Of a DNA stretch of 42,304 bases, positions 8,378 through 16,980 are shown piece after piece. The notes under the pieces were generated by a model. That model searched no databases and was not told the DNA's origin. It saw only the letters and a program-made list of their open reading frames with translations. The stretch is from Ascidiaceihabitans sp. Its GTDB lineage: Bacteria; Pseudomonadota; Alphaproteobacteria; Rhodobacterales; Rhodobacteraceae. The stretch covers positions 1-42,304 of the forward strand of contig JAQXDI010000018.1 in assembly GCA_029251465.1 (NCBI GenBank). The letters run 5' to 3'. Position numbers and translations under genes: made by a program. How positions within the stretch are numbered: position 1 is the stretch's first letter; the number at the start of each line of letters is the position of its first letter.

Positions 8378-8992
8378 TTATCCCCCGACAGGCGGCGCGG
8401 TCTGCACCATCACATCACGTGCCGCAAAATCAGCGTACCAAGCAGCCAAGGCGTCATTTCCATGGCGCCATCCACGTGCGTCGTGGCGAAAATCCAGGTA
8501 CGACAGCGCGCAAGCAACAGCGATTTGCCCCATGTCCAAAGGCCCGTTCAGGTGGCTCATCCAGCGGGTGTTCAGGGCCGCACAAGCACCAGAAATTTTG
8601 GACCACTGCGCGTCTGTCCATTCTGACCACTGCTTGCCCTCGGGACGCATGCGCGCCTCATAGGTGATCAACAGCGCTGCATCCAAAATACCGTCGCCGG
8701 TGGCCTCTAGCGTCATCGTATCCCAACGACGCGCGCCGGCCGGGTACAATTTGTCGCCTCCGCGGGCATCAAGATACGCACAAATCACCCGACTGTCATA
8801 CAGCGTCGGACCATCTGCGCGCTCTAACGCAGGAACCTTGGCCAATGGGTTCTTGGCGGGCAAACCATCTGCTGGGGCCAACGGAGACGTTTGCTCAGAC
8901 AACAATTCAACGTCACCCAACTGTCCGGTTTCATGCAACAAGATCATCACCTTACGCACGTATGGCGACGTCGGGCTATAATACAATTTCAT
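8378..8992 (-). CDS. Glutathione S-transferase family protein
   Basis: The 204-residue product has an N-terminal thioredoxin-like domain (MKLYYSPTSPYVRKV at residues 1-15, with Ser8 or Ser9 as candidate active-site residue, cis-Pro in KVPALE, and the glutathione-binding DS in LYDSRVI) and an all-helical C-terminal domain. It resembles the YibF-like group. It is followed by the Nudix gene in the same direction. Its start is separated by 55 bases from the PaiB-like gene, which has the same orientation. Confidence 0.88.
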   Translation of the reverse strand: MKLYYSPTSPYVRKVMILLHETGQLGDVELLSEQTSPLAPADGLPAKNPLAKVPALERADGPTLYDSRVICAYLDARGGDKLYPAGARRWDTMTLEATGDGILDAALLITYEARMRPEGKQWSEWTDAQWSKISGACAALNTRWMSHLNGPLDMGQIAVACALSYLDFRHDARGWRHGNDALAAWYADFAARDVMVQTAPPVGG

Positions 8993-9047
8993 CTGGCGAT
9001 CCTTTCACGATCATCGGGTTTTGCCGCGCCACTGCCCGGCAACATTA

Positions 9048-9665
9048 CTATTTTGCAGTGCGCATGTGCATCGACAACGCGTCCGTGTTCACACCTAAAT
9101 CATTCGCTTTGACACCATCGGCGGCGCGCAGGCGTACCTCATCGGCTTTATTCTGGTTCAGCTTCCATGTGCCATCGACACCTGTGATTTTCATCCGGCA
9201 CGGCACAATCTGGCGCATCATCTTGTCCATCACTTCGGGTGTCATCTTGTCCGTGGTCCAAGGCGGCTTTGGCGACAACAAATTCTCAAAATGCCCTGAC
9301 TGACGGTCCAGCAGATCACGCAATTCATCTTGGGGCCGTAAATCTAGCTGACCGGACAAATGCACCGCCACATAATTCCACGTCGGAACCTGATCAGCGA
9401 TCCCATACCAGTCAGGCGAAATATACCCATGCGGACCACTAATCGCGATGCTGGCAGACAGCGGCACCTTTAGTGCCCGCGCAATCGGGTTTGAGCGCAC
9501 CAAATGCAACTCAGCGAGCATCCCGTCATCCGACAGTAAAAACGGCACATGGCTCAGCATAGGGGCCGCAACCCCATTCACCGCCAAAACCCCAAATCCG
9601 ATCTCGCGCGCAAACGCGAGATTACGCGCAGCATCCGCATCGTGGTAAATCGGGTTCGGGTGCAT
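9048..9665 (-). CDS. PaiB-like FMN-binding protein
   Basis: The 205-residue product matches the PaiB / FMN-binding 'negative transcriptional regulator' family in length and motifs: N-terminal MHPNPIYH, SHVPFLL near residue 38, the split-barrel segment around GPHGYISPDWYG, PTWNYVAVHLSG and the closing WKLNQNK. The family binds FMN in a split beta-barrel; regulation of sporulation and protease genes was reported for Bacillus, while the role in Proteobacteria is unclear. A GAGGA ribosome binding site precedes the start. It is divergent from the FMN riboswitch and ribH. Confidence 0.88.
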   Translation of the reverse strand: MHPNPIYHDADAARNLAFAREIGFGVLAVNGVAAPMLSHVPFLLSDDGMLAELHLVRSNPIARALKVPLSASIAISGPHGYISPDWYGIADQVPTWNYVAVHLSGQLDLRPQDELRDLLDRQSGHFENLLSPKPPWTTDKMTPEVMDKMMRQIVPCRMKITGVDGTWKLNQNKADEVRLRAADGVKANDLGVNTDALSMHMRTAK

Positions 9666-9731
9666 GTTCTGATCCTCAAATACTCATTTTTGATATTGCG
9701 CACGCCCCGCCAAATTGGCAACGTGCAATCA

Positions 9732-9880
9732 TTCTCAGGGCGGGGCGCAATTCCCCACCGGCGGTATGTGGACCAGATCCACGAGCCCGCGAGCGCTTGT
9801 GCCCCTTTTGCGAGGGACGCAAGGTCTAGCAGATCAGGTGAGATGCCTGAGCCGACGGTCATAGTCCGGATGAAAGAGAA
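9732..9880 (+). promoter_or_regulatory. FMN riboswitch (RFN element)
   Basis: The conserved RFN blocks are all present in order: CAGGGCGGGGCGCAATTCC then CACCGGCGGTA, AGCCCGCGAGCG, a variable arm, CAGATCAGGTGAGATGCC, GAGCCGACGGTCATAGTCC and GGATGAAAGAGAA, the last closing the basal stem with TTCTC at 9732-9736. It lies 80 bases upstream of ribH on the same strand. FMN binding should lower ribH expression. Confidence 0.96.
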
Positions 9881-9889
9881 TGTGCGAGG

Positions 9890-9953
9890 CTGCCCTTTAG
9901 GGGGCAGTAAACGCATGTAATCGCCTTGGGTGCAGTGTCGAACCAACAAGGAG
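9890..9953 (+). promoter_or_regulatory. Probable expression platform of the FMN riboswitch
   Basis: Past the aptamer a short hairpin (CTGCCC 9890-9895, GGGCAG 9902-9907) is not followed by a T run, so intrinsic termination is unlikely. Further on CCTTG (9924-9928) can pair with CAAGG (9947-9951), covering part of the ribH ribosome binding site AAGGAG (9948-9953). Control of translation start is therefore the likelier mode; the pairing is short and remains a guess. Confidence 0.4.
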
Positions 9954-9960
9954 ATTACCG

Positions 9961-10407
9961 ATGACACACACCCTGACGACCGCGACCAGATACGCTTTTG
10001 TCAAAGCGCAATGGCACGCTGATATTGTCGACCGCGCACTAGACGGTTTTGCCGAAATCATCCCCATAGATCAGATTGATGTCATTGACGTGCCCGGCGC
10101 ATTCGAAATGCCACTGATAGCACGTGACCTTGCACAGACCGGAAAATACGCCGCCGTAATTTGCGCTGCATTTGTCGTCGACGGCGGAATTTACCGGCAC
10201 GATTTTGTGGCCTCAGCCGTGGTTGACGGGCTGATGCGTGCCAGCATGGATTCCGGCGTGCCCGTCCTGTCGGTTTCGCTCACGCCGCATCACTACCAAG
10301 AGACGGATCACCACAACACGATCTACCGCGAACACTTTGTCACCAAGGGACGCGAAGCAGCGGGTGCTGCGCTAAGCATCGTTAAAGCACGCGCAACACT
10401 AGCCTAA
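9961..10407 (+). CDS. ribH: 6,7-dimethyl-8-ribityllumazine synthase, type II (RibH2-like)
   Basis: Lumazine synthase condenses 5-amino-6-ribitylaminouracil with dihydroxybutanone phosphate in the penultimate step of riboflavin synthesis. The 148-residue product opens YAFVKAQWHADIVDRA, has the DVPGAFEMPL loop, the AAFVVDGGIYRHDFVA segment and PHHYQETDHH. These features match the type II (decameric, Brucella/Mesorhizobium RibH2) group as I recall it rather than the icosahedral type I group. It has a good AAGGAG site and is the sole gene behind the riboswitch; the rest of the pathway is not nearby, so another RibH may exist elsewhere. Confidence 0.93.
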   Translation: MTHTLTTATRYAFVKAQWHADIVDRALDGFAEIIPIDQIDVIDVPGAFEMPLIARDLAQTGKYAAVICAAFVVDGGIYRHDFVASAVVDGLMRASMDSGVPVLSVSLTPHHYQETDHHNTIYREHFVTKGREAAGAALSIVKARATLA

Positions 10408-11091
10408 ATACGCCTTTAAGGCTGGCGGCGGATTGTCCAACAACTCTGCCGTCGCCACGGGCGCGTGTGCAACGCCGTCTGCGACAAAAATCACTGTGTC
10501 TGCAATGCGCCGCGCGTCTTCGGGTGCGTGTGTGACCATCAGCACCCCTGCCCCGGTTTCTGTCGCAACCTCGGCAACTAAATCCAACATTTCTGCGCGC
10601 AAGGCGGGGCCAAGTGCTGCGAACGGTTCATCCAAAATCATCCAAGGTTTCGATTGGACCAGCGCGCGCGCCAAGGCTGCACGGCTTTGTTGTCCGCCCG
10701 ACAGCGCGCCAGGTTTACGCGTCCCAAACCCGTCCAATCCAACACGCGACAACGCGTTCGCAACAACTTCATTTTCAGCAACGCTCAGCCGCATTGCAGG
10801 CCTGATCCCAAGGCCCACATTCTGCGTAATACTGAGATGCGCAAACAAATTGTTGTCCTGAAACAAGATCGCCATGTCGCGTTCGGATGGCATCGCTTTG
10901 GTGATGTCCGTGCTTTGCAAAGCAATGGTTCCGGCGGAAACGTCCACAAACCCGCAGATCGCATTGACCAACGTCGATTTGCCCGCCCCTGACGGCCCGA
11001 TAACCGCAACGCGCTGCCCAGTTGAAATCGAGAAATCAGCGCTGAGGCGAAAGCCGTCTTGTAGGATTACAACATCAGTCAACGATAGCAT
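10399..11091 (-). CDS. thiQ: Thiamine ABC transporter ATP-binding protein
   Basis: The 230-residue ATPase has Walker A (GPSGAGKST, about residues 33-41), the LSGGQQSRAALARAL signature, Walker B (WMILDEPFAALG) and the H-loop His (VTHAPEDA). Downstream of thiB and thiP and behind a TPP riboswitch, it is best read as ThiQ of the ThiBPQ importer for thiamine, TMP and TPP. Its start overlaps thiP by 17 bases and its end overlaps ribH by nine bases on the opposite strand. Confidence 0.92.
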   Translation of the reverse strand: MLSLTDVVILQDGFRLSADFSISTGQRVAVIGPSGAGKSTLVNAICGFVDVSAGTIALQSTDITKAMPSERDMAILFQDNNLFAHLSITQNVGLGIRPAMRLSVAENEVVANALSRVGLDGFGTRKPGALSGGQQSRAALARALVQSKPWMILDEPFAALGPALRAEMLDLVAEVATETGAGVLMVTHAPEDARRIADTVIFVADGVAHAPVATAELLDNPPPALKAYLG

Positions 11092-12634
11092 TTCGACGCC
11101 CCCAATAATCCATGATCCAAAATAATCCCAACGCCAGAACCAGCAAAATCAATGCCGCACCGGATGCCGCTTCGGTCCAGTAGCTGCCCATCAAACGGTA
11201 CATCTGCAACGGCAATGTTGCGCGGTCAGGGTCGGCAAACAAGGCGATGACGCCAAGATCCCCAACCGACAATGCAGCGGTCAGTCCCGCCGCAAATCCG
11301 ATTTGGGTCCGCCCGCGCGGGATCAATACCCACGCCCACAGGCGTATACCCCCCAGCCCCAATCCCGCGCTAAGCCGCCCGTAAGCCTGCGCACTGTCGC
11401 GCAAGCTTGGCACCAGAATACGCAACGCAAACGGCAGCGCCATCATTGCGTTCACGACGATCGTCACGGTTAGCGCCCAGTCCGCCGGGTTCACAAACGG
11501 ATGGATCAAGATGAACCAGCCGGTTCCGATCATCAGCGGCGATGCGGCAAGGCCCAACAGCCCGACAGCCTCGACGCTTGTCCGCCGCGATGTTGCGATC
11601 CAGCCCGCCATCGGTAAGGCCAACGCCAGCAACACGATTGTCGACAACAGCGCCACCCACGTCGACGTCCATGCCGAGGCCCAAACGCTTGGCGGAACAT
11701 CTGCCAGGCCACGCAAACCCGACACCAATACCGCGCTCAGAGGCAAGATCAAAAACGCCGCAGCAAAACCGATAACGATCGTATCGCGAAGACGCGACGC
11801 GCCGCCGCGAACGTCCCAGCGTTTTTGCATCCGGTCCAACCCGCCCCCCAAGCCAACCGATGGGATCAGCCACAGCGCGACAACAGCGGCAGCGCCGGCA
11901 ACACCCAGTTGCAGGACGCTCAGGTAGGCCGCGCGACTAAGGTCGAAATCAAACCTGAAAGCTTGGTAGATCGCCAATTCAATCGTGGTGGCACGCGGCC
12001 CACCGCCAAGCGTCAGCGCCACCGCAAAGCTGGTCAGGCAGATCACAAACACCAATGCAAAAGCCCCCGGAATGATCCGCAAAATCAACGGCCATTCGAT
12101 AAGCCCAAACACCATGCGCGGCGGCATGCCCAATTGCGCGACCAGACGGAATCGCTCAGCCGGAATGGATTGCCAACCTTGCAGCAACAAGCGCGTCACC
12201 AAAGGTAGGTTGAAAAACACGTGGGCCAGGACAACACCTTGGAGGCCATAGATCGACACCGATTGAAGCCCGATCAGACCCAGCACATCATTCAAAATGC
12301 CAGAGCGCCCAAAGATCGCGAGCAAACCTAAAACCGCCACAATGACCGGCAGAATGAACGGCGCACCAAGCAGCGTGATCAGCAACCCCCGCCCCCAGAA
12401 CCGGCGTCGTGCCAATGCTCTGGCCACAAAAACCGCAAGCAAACATGAAAAGGTTGCAGACAAAAACGCCTGCCAAATTGTGAACCGCACTGCGGCCCAA
12501 TCAGCTGGGCTAAGCACAAAGTCACTTGTTGCGCGGGACACAACAGCGCCCAGCGCAGACAGGATCAGCGCTGCGATCAGAACCGCAGCGCTAGCACCCA
12601 ATCGTGGGCTTATTTGGAAAGCGCTGCGAGCCAT
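11075..12634 (-). CDS. thiP: Thiamine ABC transporter permease
   Basis: The 519-residue product is a fused permease with two halves, each containing several membrane helices and an EAA-type loop (first near PAERFRLVAQLGMPP, second near YGRLSAGLGLGG), the ThiP layout for the importer of thiamine and its phosphates. It overlaps thiB by 25 bases and thiQ by 17, indicating tight translational coupling. No strong ribosome binding site is seen, consistent with coupling. Confidence 0.92.
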   Translation of the reverse strand: MARSAFQISPRLGASAAVLIAALILSALGAVVSRATSDFVLSPADWAAVRFTIWQAFLSATFSCLLAVFVARALARRRFWGRGLLITLLGAPFILPVIVAVLGLLAIFGRSGILNDVLGLIGLQSVSIYGLQGVVLAHVFFNLPLVTRLLLQGWQSIPAERFRLVAQLGMPPRMVFGLIEWPLILRIIPGAFALVFVICLTSFAVALTLGGGPRATTIELAIYQAFRFDFDLSRAAYLSVLQLGVAGAAAVVALWLIPSVGLGGGLDRMQKRWDVRGGASRLRDTIVIGFAAAFLILPLSAVLVSGLRGLADVPPSVWASAWTSTWVALLSTIVLLALALPMAGWIATSRRTSVEAVGLLGLAASPLMIGTGWFILIHPFVNPADWALTVTIVVNAMMALPFALRILVPSLRDSAQAYGRLSAGLGLGGIRLWAWVLIPRGRTQIGFAAGLTAALSVGDLGVIALFADPDRATLPLQMYRLMGSYWTEAASGAALILLVLALGLFWIMDYWGRRNAIVD

Positions 12635-13587
12635 TCGGCCAGTGCTTTGTCGCGTGCGACATCCGCTTCATCAGCTGGAATCAGCAATGCTTTGGACGGC
12701 TGAACCAGAGTTTCAAAACCAGCAGGCAAACCGCCCGCAGGCGTCACTGCCGGGTACATCCAGTTGGTTGTCGGGATGATCGTTTGGAACGCCTCGGACA
12801 CCATGAACGACAGGAATTGATCCGCCAATTCTTGGTTGTCAGAGGATTTCAGTTTACCCGCAACTTCGATCTGCAAATAATGACCTTCGTCGAATGTCGC
12901 CGCCGCCTTGGTCGCGTCTTCTTCGGCGATCAGGTGGTAGGCGGGCGAGGTTGTGTAGGACAGGACCATGTCGGCCTCGCCCTCTAGAAACAAGCCATAC
13001 GCCTCGGACCAACCGGGGGTCACAGTGACGATGTTGTCAGCCAATTCAGCCCAAACAGCGTCAGCTTCTTCGCCGTACGCCGCCTTGACCCACATCAACA
13101 AACCTAGGCCGGGTGTGGACGAACGAGGGTCTTGGATGACAATCTTTTTGTCGCTGGCAGCGAGTTCTTTGAAATTCGCAGGGGCAGCTTCATCAGCGTT
13201 GTGAACAAACGCAAAATAACCCCAATCGTAGGGGGCAAACGTGTCGTCGTTCCACTCAACCGGCAGCGTGTAATCCGCTGTCACCGAATGGGTCGCGAAC
13301 AGGCCTGTCGCCTTAGCTGCCGCTGTCAGGTTTGTGTCCAAACCTAGAACGACGTCAGCCTCGGAACGCGCGCCTTCCAGCTTGATCCGTGCCAGCAATG
13401 CCGCGCCGTCACCTGCGCCCACAAATTTCAGATCGCAGGCGCAAACTTCTTCGAATGCGGCCTCGACCGCGGGGCCAGGGCCCCAGTCGGACACAAAACT
13501 ATCGTAGGTGTAAACAGTCAATTCAGGCGTCTCGGCCATAGCCGATGTTGCAGTCAATACGCCCGCAGCAAGTGTAGAATACTTCAT
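12610..13587 (-). CDS. thiB: Thiamine-binding periplasmic protein
   Basis: The 325-residue product has a signal peptide (cleavage likely after AMA, residue 18), then ELTVYTYDSFVSDWGPGPAVEAAFEE, the usual start of mature thiamine-binding proteins. It captures thiamine or its phosphates in the periplasm for ThiP/ThiQ. Aromatic residues in TNWMYPAV near the C-terminus resemble the ligand pocket of the family. The SD AGGAGG sits 5 bases before the ATG, but is enclosed in a hairpin (see the expression platform). Confidence 0.94.
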   Translation of the reverse strand: MKYSTLAAGVLTATSAMAETPELTVYTYDSFVSDWGPGPAVEAAFEEVCACDLKFVGAGDGAALLARIKLEGARSEADVVLGLDTNLTAAAKATGLFATHSVTADYTLPVEWNDDTFAPYDWGYFAFVHNADEAAPANFKELAASDKKIVIQDPRSSTPGLGLLMWVKAAYGEEADAVWAELADNIVTVTPGWSEAYGLFLEGEADMVLSYTTSPAYHLIAEEDATKAAATFDEGHYLQIEVAGKLKSSDNQELADQFLSFMVSEAFQTIIPTTNWMYPAVTPAGGLPAGFETLVQPSKALLIPADEADVARDKALAEWLAALSK

Positions 13588-13592
13588 GGCAT

Positions 13593-13622
13593 CCTCCTTT
13601 TGCGACGATAGGGAAAAGGAGG
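13593..13622 (-). promoter_or_regulatory. SD-sequestering hairpin: expression platform of the TPP riboswitch
   Basis: CCTCCTTTT and AAAAGGAGG (plus-strand 13614-13622 and 13593-13601, read on the minus strand) form a perfect 9-base-pair stem with a 12-base loop. The 3' arm contains the entire thiB ribosome binding site. The CCTCC of the 5' arm can alternatively pair with GGAGG at the 3' edge of the aptamer (CGGCGGAGGG), which would free the SD when TPP is absent. Control is therefore most likely at translation initiation. Confidence 0.8.
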
Positions 13623-13634
13623 CTTTTGTGCCGT

Positions 13635-13718
13635 TACCTTCCCTCCGCCGGTGTTAGCCGGTTCAGGTTCAATGGGTCCGCACAGTGGCATCTCAGCTAT
13701 TTAAAGCACCCCAAGGTA
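13635..13718 (-). promoter_or_regulatory. TPP riboswitch (THI element)
   Basis: Read on the minus strand the element holds all conserved blocks: TACCTTGGGGTGC, GCTGAGATG, GGACCCATTGAACCTGA, ACCGGCTAACACCGGCG and GGAGGGAAGGTA, with the P1 stem TACCTT/AAGGTA closing it. It begins 131 bases upstream of thiB. TPP binding should repress the thiBPQ transport operon. Confidence 0.96.
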
Positions 13719-13759
13719 GCGTCTGCTTAGGGGGTCACCAGCGCACGCGCAAGGCAAAA

Positions 13760-13772
13760 CCCCTTGAGGGGG
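13760..13772. repeat. Small inverted repeat between thiBPQ and aroC
   Basis: CCCC-TTGA-GGGG(G) forms a small stem-loop in the 94-base divergent region between the TPP riboswitch and the aroC start. Its role is unknown; it could affect either transcript leader. Confidence 0.35.
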
Positions 13773-13812
13773 CAAGCCGTCGCAGTTAGAACGCACCCAA
13801 AGGATACCGCAC

Positions 13813-14913
13813 ATGTCATACAACACCTTCGGCCATATGTTCCGCGTCACCACTTGGGGCGAAAGCCACGGACCCGCGATTGGGGCGACTGTTGATGGCT
13901 GCCCACCGAACGTGCCCGTGACGCCCGAGATGCTGCAGGTCTGGCTGGACATGCGCAAACCAGGTACCGGCAAGAACGTGACCCAGCGCAAAGAGGCGGA
14001 CGCGGTCAAGATTCTGTCCGGTGTGTTTGAGGGCAAAACGACAGGCACCCCCATCCAGCTGTTGATCGAAAACACCGACCAACGGTCCAAGGACTACGGC
14101 GATATCGTTGAAAAATTCCGGCCCGGTCACGCGGATATTTCGTACTGGATGAAATACGGCATTCGCGACTATCGCGGTGGCGGGCGGTCATCTGCGCGTG
14201 AAACAGCAAGCCGCGTTGCTGCAGGCGGGATCGCGCGCGAGGCGATCAAATTGCTGGCACCCGATCTGAAAATCACCGGCTACATGGTGCAGATGGGCGA
14301 AAAGCATCTGGACCGCACGACCTTCGATTGGGACGCAATTGACCAAAACCCGTTCTGGGTACCTTCCCACGAATCTGCCAAAGAATGGGACACTTACCTT
14401 GACGGCATTCGCAAATCGCAAAACTCGGTTGGGGCCGTGATCGAAGTCACCGCACGCAACGTGCCAGCCGGCCTTGGCGCGCCGGTCTACGCAAAACTCG
14501 ACACAGACCTCGCCGCAGCGATGATGTCGATCAATGCGGTTAAGGGTGTGGAAATCGGCGAAGGCATGGCAGCAGCTGCCCTTTTGGGTACCGAAAACGC
14601 CGACGAAATCCGTATGGGCAATGACGGACCACGGTTTTCCGACAACCACGCAGGTGGCATCCTTGGGGGCATCTCAACCGGCCAAGACGTGGTGGTTAGG
14701 TTCGCCGTAAAACCAACGTCATCCATCACTACGCCGCGTAAAACCATCACCAAATCGGGCGAGGAAACTGACATCATCACCAAAGGGCGCCACGACCCCT
14801 GCGTCGGCATTCGCGCGGTTCCCGTGGGCGAAGCAATGATGGCCTGCGTAATTCTTGACCACATCCTGATGCACCGCGGCCAGCAGGGCGAAAACCAAGG
14901 ATCCATCGGCTAG
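13813..14913 (+). CDS. aroC: Chorismate synthase
   Basis: AroC converts 5-enolpyruvylshikimate-3-phosphate to chorismate using reduced FMN. The 366-residue product has the conserved N-terminal [18 protein letters not shown], the central [20 protein letters not shown] region and the C-terminal [18 protein letters not shown]. Length is normal. The gene is divergent from thiBPQ and preceded by AAAGGA. A DMT transporter follows 51 bases later. Confidence 0.97.
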   Translation: MSYNTFGHMFRVTTWGESHGPAIGATVDGCPPNVPVTPEMLQVWLDMRKPGTGKNVTQRKEADAVKILSGVFEGKTTGTPIQLLIENTDQRSKDYGDIVEKFRPGHADISYWMKYGIRDYRGGGRSSARETASRVAAGGIAREAIKLLAPDLKITGYMVQMGEKHLDRTTFDWDAIDQNPFWVPSHESAKEWDTYLDGIRKSQNSVGAVIEVTARNVPAGLGAPVYAKLDTDLAAAMMSINAVKGVEIGEGMAAAALLGTENADEIRMGNDGPRFSDNHAGGILGGISTGQDVVVRFAVKPTSSITTPRKTITKSGEETDIITKGRHDPCVGIRAVPVGEAMMACVILDHILMHRGQQGENQGSIG

Positions 14914-14964
14914 CCTCGCCTGTTCTGATCAAAAATACTCAAAAAAATCAGCGGGCGCGAAACT

Positions 14965-15909
14965 ATGGAAAAACCACACACAGAACACCGCCCCGGCCGC
15001 GCAATCGCATTCAAATTGATCGCAGTGTTCCTGTTCATGTGCATGGCCGCGATGGTCAAAGCAGCCATCCAAGATGTCCCCCCCGGCGAGGCCGTGTTTT
15101 TCCGTTCACTGTTCGCCATGCCCGTGATTTTCGTGTGGTTGTGGCAGCGCGGTGAAATTCGCGAAGGACTGGTTCCCAATAACTTTATCGGACACGTTTG
15201 GCGCGGGCTGTTCGGCACCTCTGCGATGATCCTGACGTTCGGCGGGCTTGGCCTGATCCCCCTCTCCGAAGCGACCGCGATCGGCTACGCCACACCAATG
15301 TTCACCGTCATTCTCGCCGCGCTCATGCTGGGTGAAAGGATCCGTGTCTTTCGCCTCTCTGCCGTGGCCCTTGGTCTCATCGGGGTCATAATCGTGATGG
15401 CCCCGCGGCTATCGCTGGATGCCGAAACCATGACATCGGGGGCAAGCATTGGGGCGATGATGATCCTTGGCGCCGCCTTGTTGCGCGCTCTGGTGCAAAT
15501 TCATGTGCGCAAGATGGTGGCCTCCGAACACACCGCTGCCATCGTGTTTTACTTTTCGCTCACGGCGACAACTTTGTCGTTGCTGACGATCCCGTTTGGC
15601 TGGGTCTGGCCGACTCCAAACGCGCTGATGCTCATGATCGGCGCGGGTCTTGTGGGCGGCGTTGCGCAAATTCTTGTCACCTCGTCCTACCGGTTTGGGG
15701 CCGCGTCTATGCTGGCCCCGTTTGACTATTCGTCGCTGATTTTCGCCGCGATCCTTGGGTACGTTTTCTTTGCCGAGGCGCCGACGCTTAACATGGCCTT
15801 GGGTGCTGGGCTGGTTCTTGCGGGCGGTGTCCTGATTATCTGGCGCGAACGGCAGTTGGGCATGGACCGCGCGAAATCTCGTGCCGCAACGGCACCAAAG
15901 GGCGAATAA
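14965..15909 (+). CDS. DMT-superfamily transporter (two EamA domains)
   Basis: The 314-residue protein has about ten predicted membrane helices in two EamA repeats (residues about 15-145 and 165-290), with typical sequences ATAIGYATPMFTVILAALMLGE in the first and ASMLAPFDYSSLIFAAILGYVFFAE in the second. DMT proteins export or take up small metabolites; the substrate is not readable. It follows aroC in the same direction and may be co-transcribed. Confidence 0.9.
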   Translation: MEKPHTEHRPGRAIAFKLIAVFLFMCMAAMVKAAIQDVPPGEAVFFRSLFAMPVIFVWLWQRGEIREGLVPNNFIGHVWRGLFGTSAMILTFGGLGLIPLSEATAIGYATPMFTVILAALMLGERIRVFRLSAVALGLIGVIIVMAPRLSLDAETMTSGASIGAMMILGAALLRALVQIHVRKMVASEHTAAIVFYFSLTATTLSLLTIPFGWVWPTPNALMLMIGAGLVGGVAQILVTSSYRFGAASMLAPFDYSSLIFAAILGYVFFAEAPTLNMALGAGLVLAGGVLIIWRERQLGMDRAKSRAATAPKGE

Positions 15910-15912
15910 ACA

Positions 15913-15961
15913 ACCCGTGCTAGAATGAATCCCAGTTCAGGGAATCACCTGAACGACGGGT
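15913..15961 (+). repeat. Nested inverted repeat after the DMT gene
   Basis: ACCCGT (15913-15918) pairs with ACGGGT (15956-15961), and inside it GTTCAGG (15935-15941) pairs with CCTGAAC (15948-15954) around a six-base loop. It lies between the DMT transporter stop and the cyclase-family start. No T run follows at once, so it may be a leader structure or a weak terminator. Confidence 0.4.
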
Positions 15962-15990
15962 GACCTGCCATTTTTATGGGAGGAAATTTT

Positions 15991-16935
15991 ATGAAAATCA
16001 AACACTTAACCGGCCTAACATGCGTTCTAACGCTTGCCGCCAGCATTGCGACTGCTGAGTGCGCCTATTCGAAATGGGGTGCCGACGACACCATCGGCTC
16101 CGCAAATCTTGTCACGCCTGAGCGCACGTTGATGGCGTCAAAATTGATCAAGCAGGGCAAATCCATGCCCCTCGGCATCACCATCGGATCCGATACGCCA
16201 GCCTTTCCGCCACGATCTTTGAACCTGCAAGTTGTGCAGCCCAACCAACAGGGCGGGCAAAAACTGTCAGGCTTTGGATACGAGGGCAATTACAACGACG
16301 ACATCTTGCAAACCTGGGTTGGAATCGGATCGCAACTGGATGGCCTCGGGCATCTGGGCGAAGGCGGGAAATACTACAATTGTCTGGATTAAAAAGAGAT
16401 CAGCGTGATCACTGGTTTGACCAAACTGGGCACACACGACGTGCCTCCGTTGGTTGGGCGCGCGGTGATCCTCGACATGGCGAAACACTTTGGCGTCGAC
16501 GTGATGGAGGCAGGCGCGCACTTCGGCTCTGACGACATCAAAGCCGCAGCCGAAGCACAAAACGTGACTATGGGCGAAGGCGACATCATCCTGTTCCACA
16601 CCGGCTGGACCGATGGCAAATTCGAAAGCGACCCGACCACGTGGGGATCCTCCGAACCCGGCCTGAACAACGAGGGTGCCGTGTACATCGCATCGCTTAA
16701 TCCGATGGCAGTGGGCGCGGACACTTGGGGGGTTGAACCGATCCCCGCACCCGAAGGCGACAAGATCTTTTATGGCCACGTCACCTTGCTCAAGGAAAAC
16801 GGCATCTACATCCTAGAGACGATGAACACAGGCCCCGTCCTGCGTGACGGCGTGAACGAATTCATGTTTGTGCTGGGTCAAGCCCGGATCAAAGGCACAG
16901 TGCAAGCGATGATCAATCCGGTCGCGTTGTACTAA
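15991..16935 (+). pseudogene. Secreted cyclase-family (PF04199-like) protein, interrupted by one in-frame TAA
   Basis: Two open stretches, 15991-16392 and 16405-16935, lie in the same frame and read as one protein of about 314 residues split by a TAA at 16390-16392 (codon 134). A GGGAGGAAAT site precedes the ATG at 15991, and a signal peptide follows (cleavage after ATA, near residue 22). The N-terminal half has KWGADDTIGSANLVTPE and GSQLDGLGHLGEGGKYYN; the C-terminal half has GLTKLGTHDVPPLVGRAVILDM and ILFHTGWTDGK, as in the metal-dependent cyclase/kynurenine formamidase-like family. A GTG at 16405 could restart translation weakly. No other damage is seen, so the mutation looks recent, or is a sequencing error. 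Confidence 0.85.
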
Positions 16936-16943
16936 AAAGCAAA

Positions 16944-16973
16944 GCGGCGGTGATTCTGAATGATCACCGCCGC
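16944..16973. terminator. Bidirectional terminator-like hairpin
   Basis: A perfect 11-base-pair inverted repeat, GCGGCGGTGAT (16944-16954) and ATCACCGCCGC (16963-16973), sits between the convergent cyclase-family and NTF2-like genes. On the minus strand it is followed by TTTGCTTTTTA, a recognisable T-rich tail; on the plus strand the tail is weak. Confidence 0.75.
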
Positions 16974-16980
16974 AACTATG

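Noticed and set aside
9549..9920. Open frames covering the FMN riboswitch region on both strands
   Set aside because: The conserved RFN element explains the sequence; the frames have no coding features.
16390..16392. Stop-codon recoding (selenocysteine or pyrrolysine) at the two in-frame stops
   Set aside because: Both stops are TAA, while those systems use UGA and UAG, and no stem-loop or partner gene is seen.
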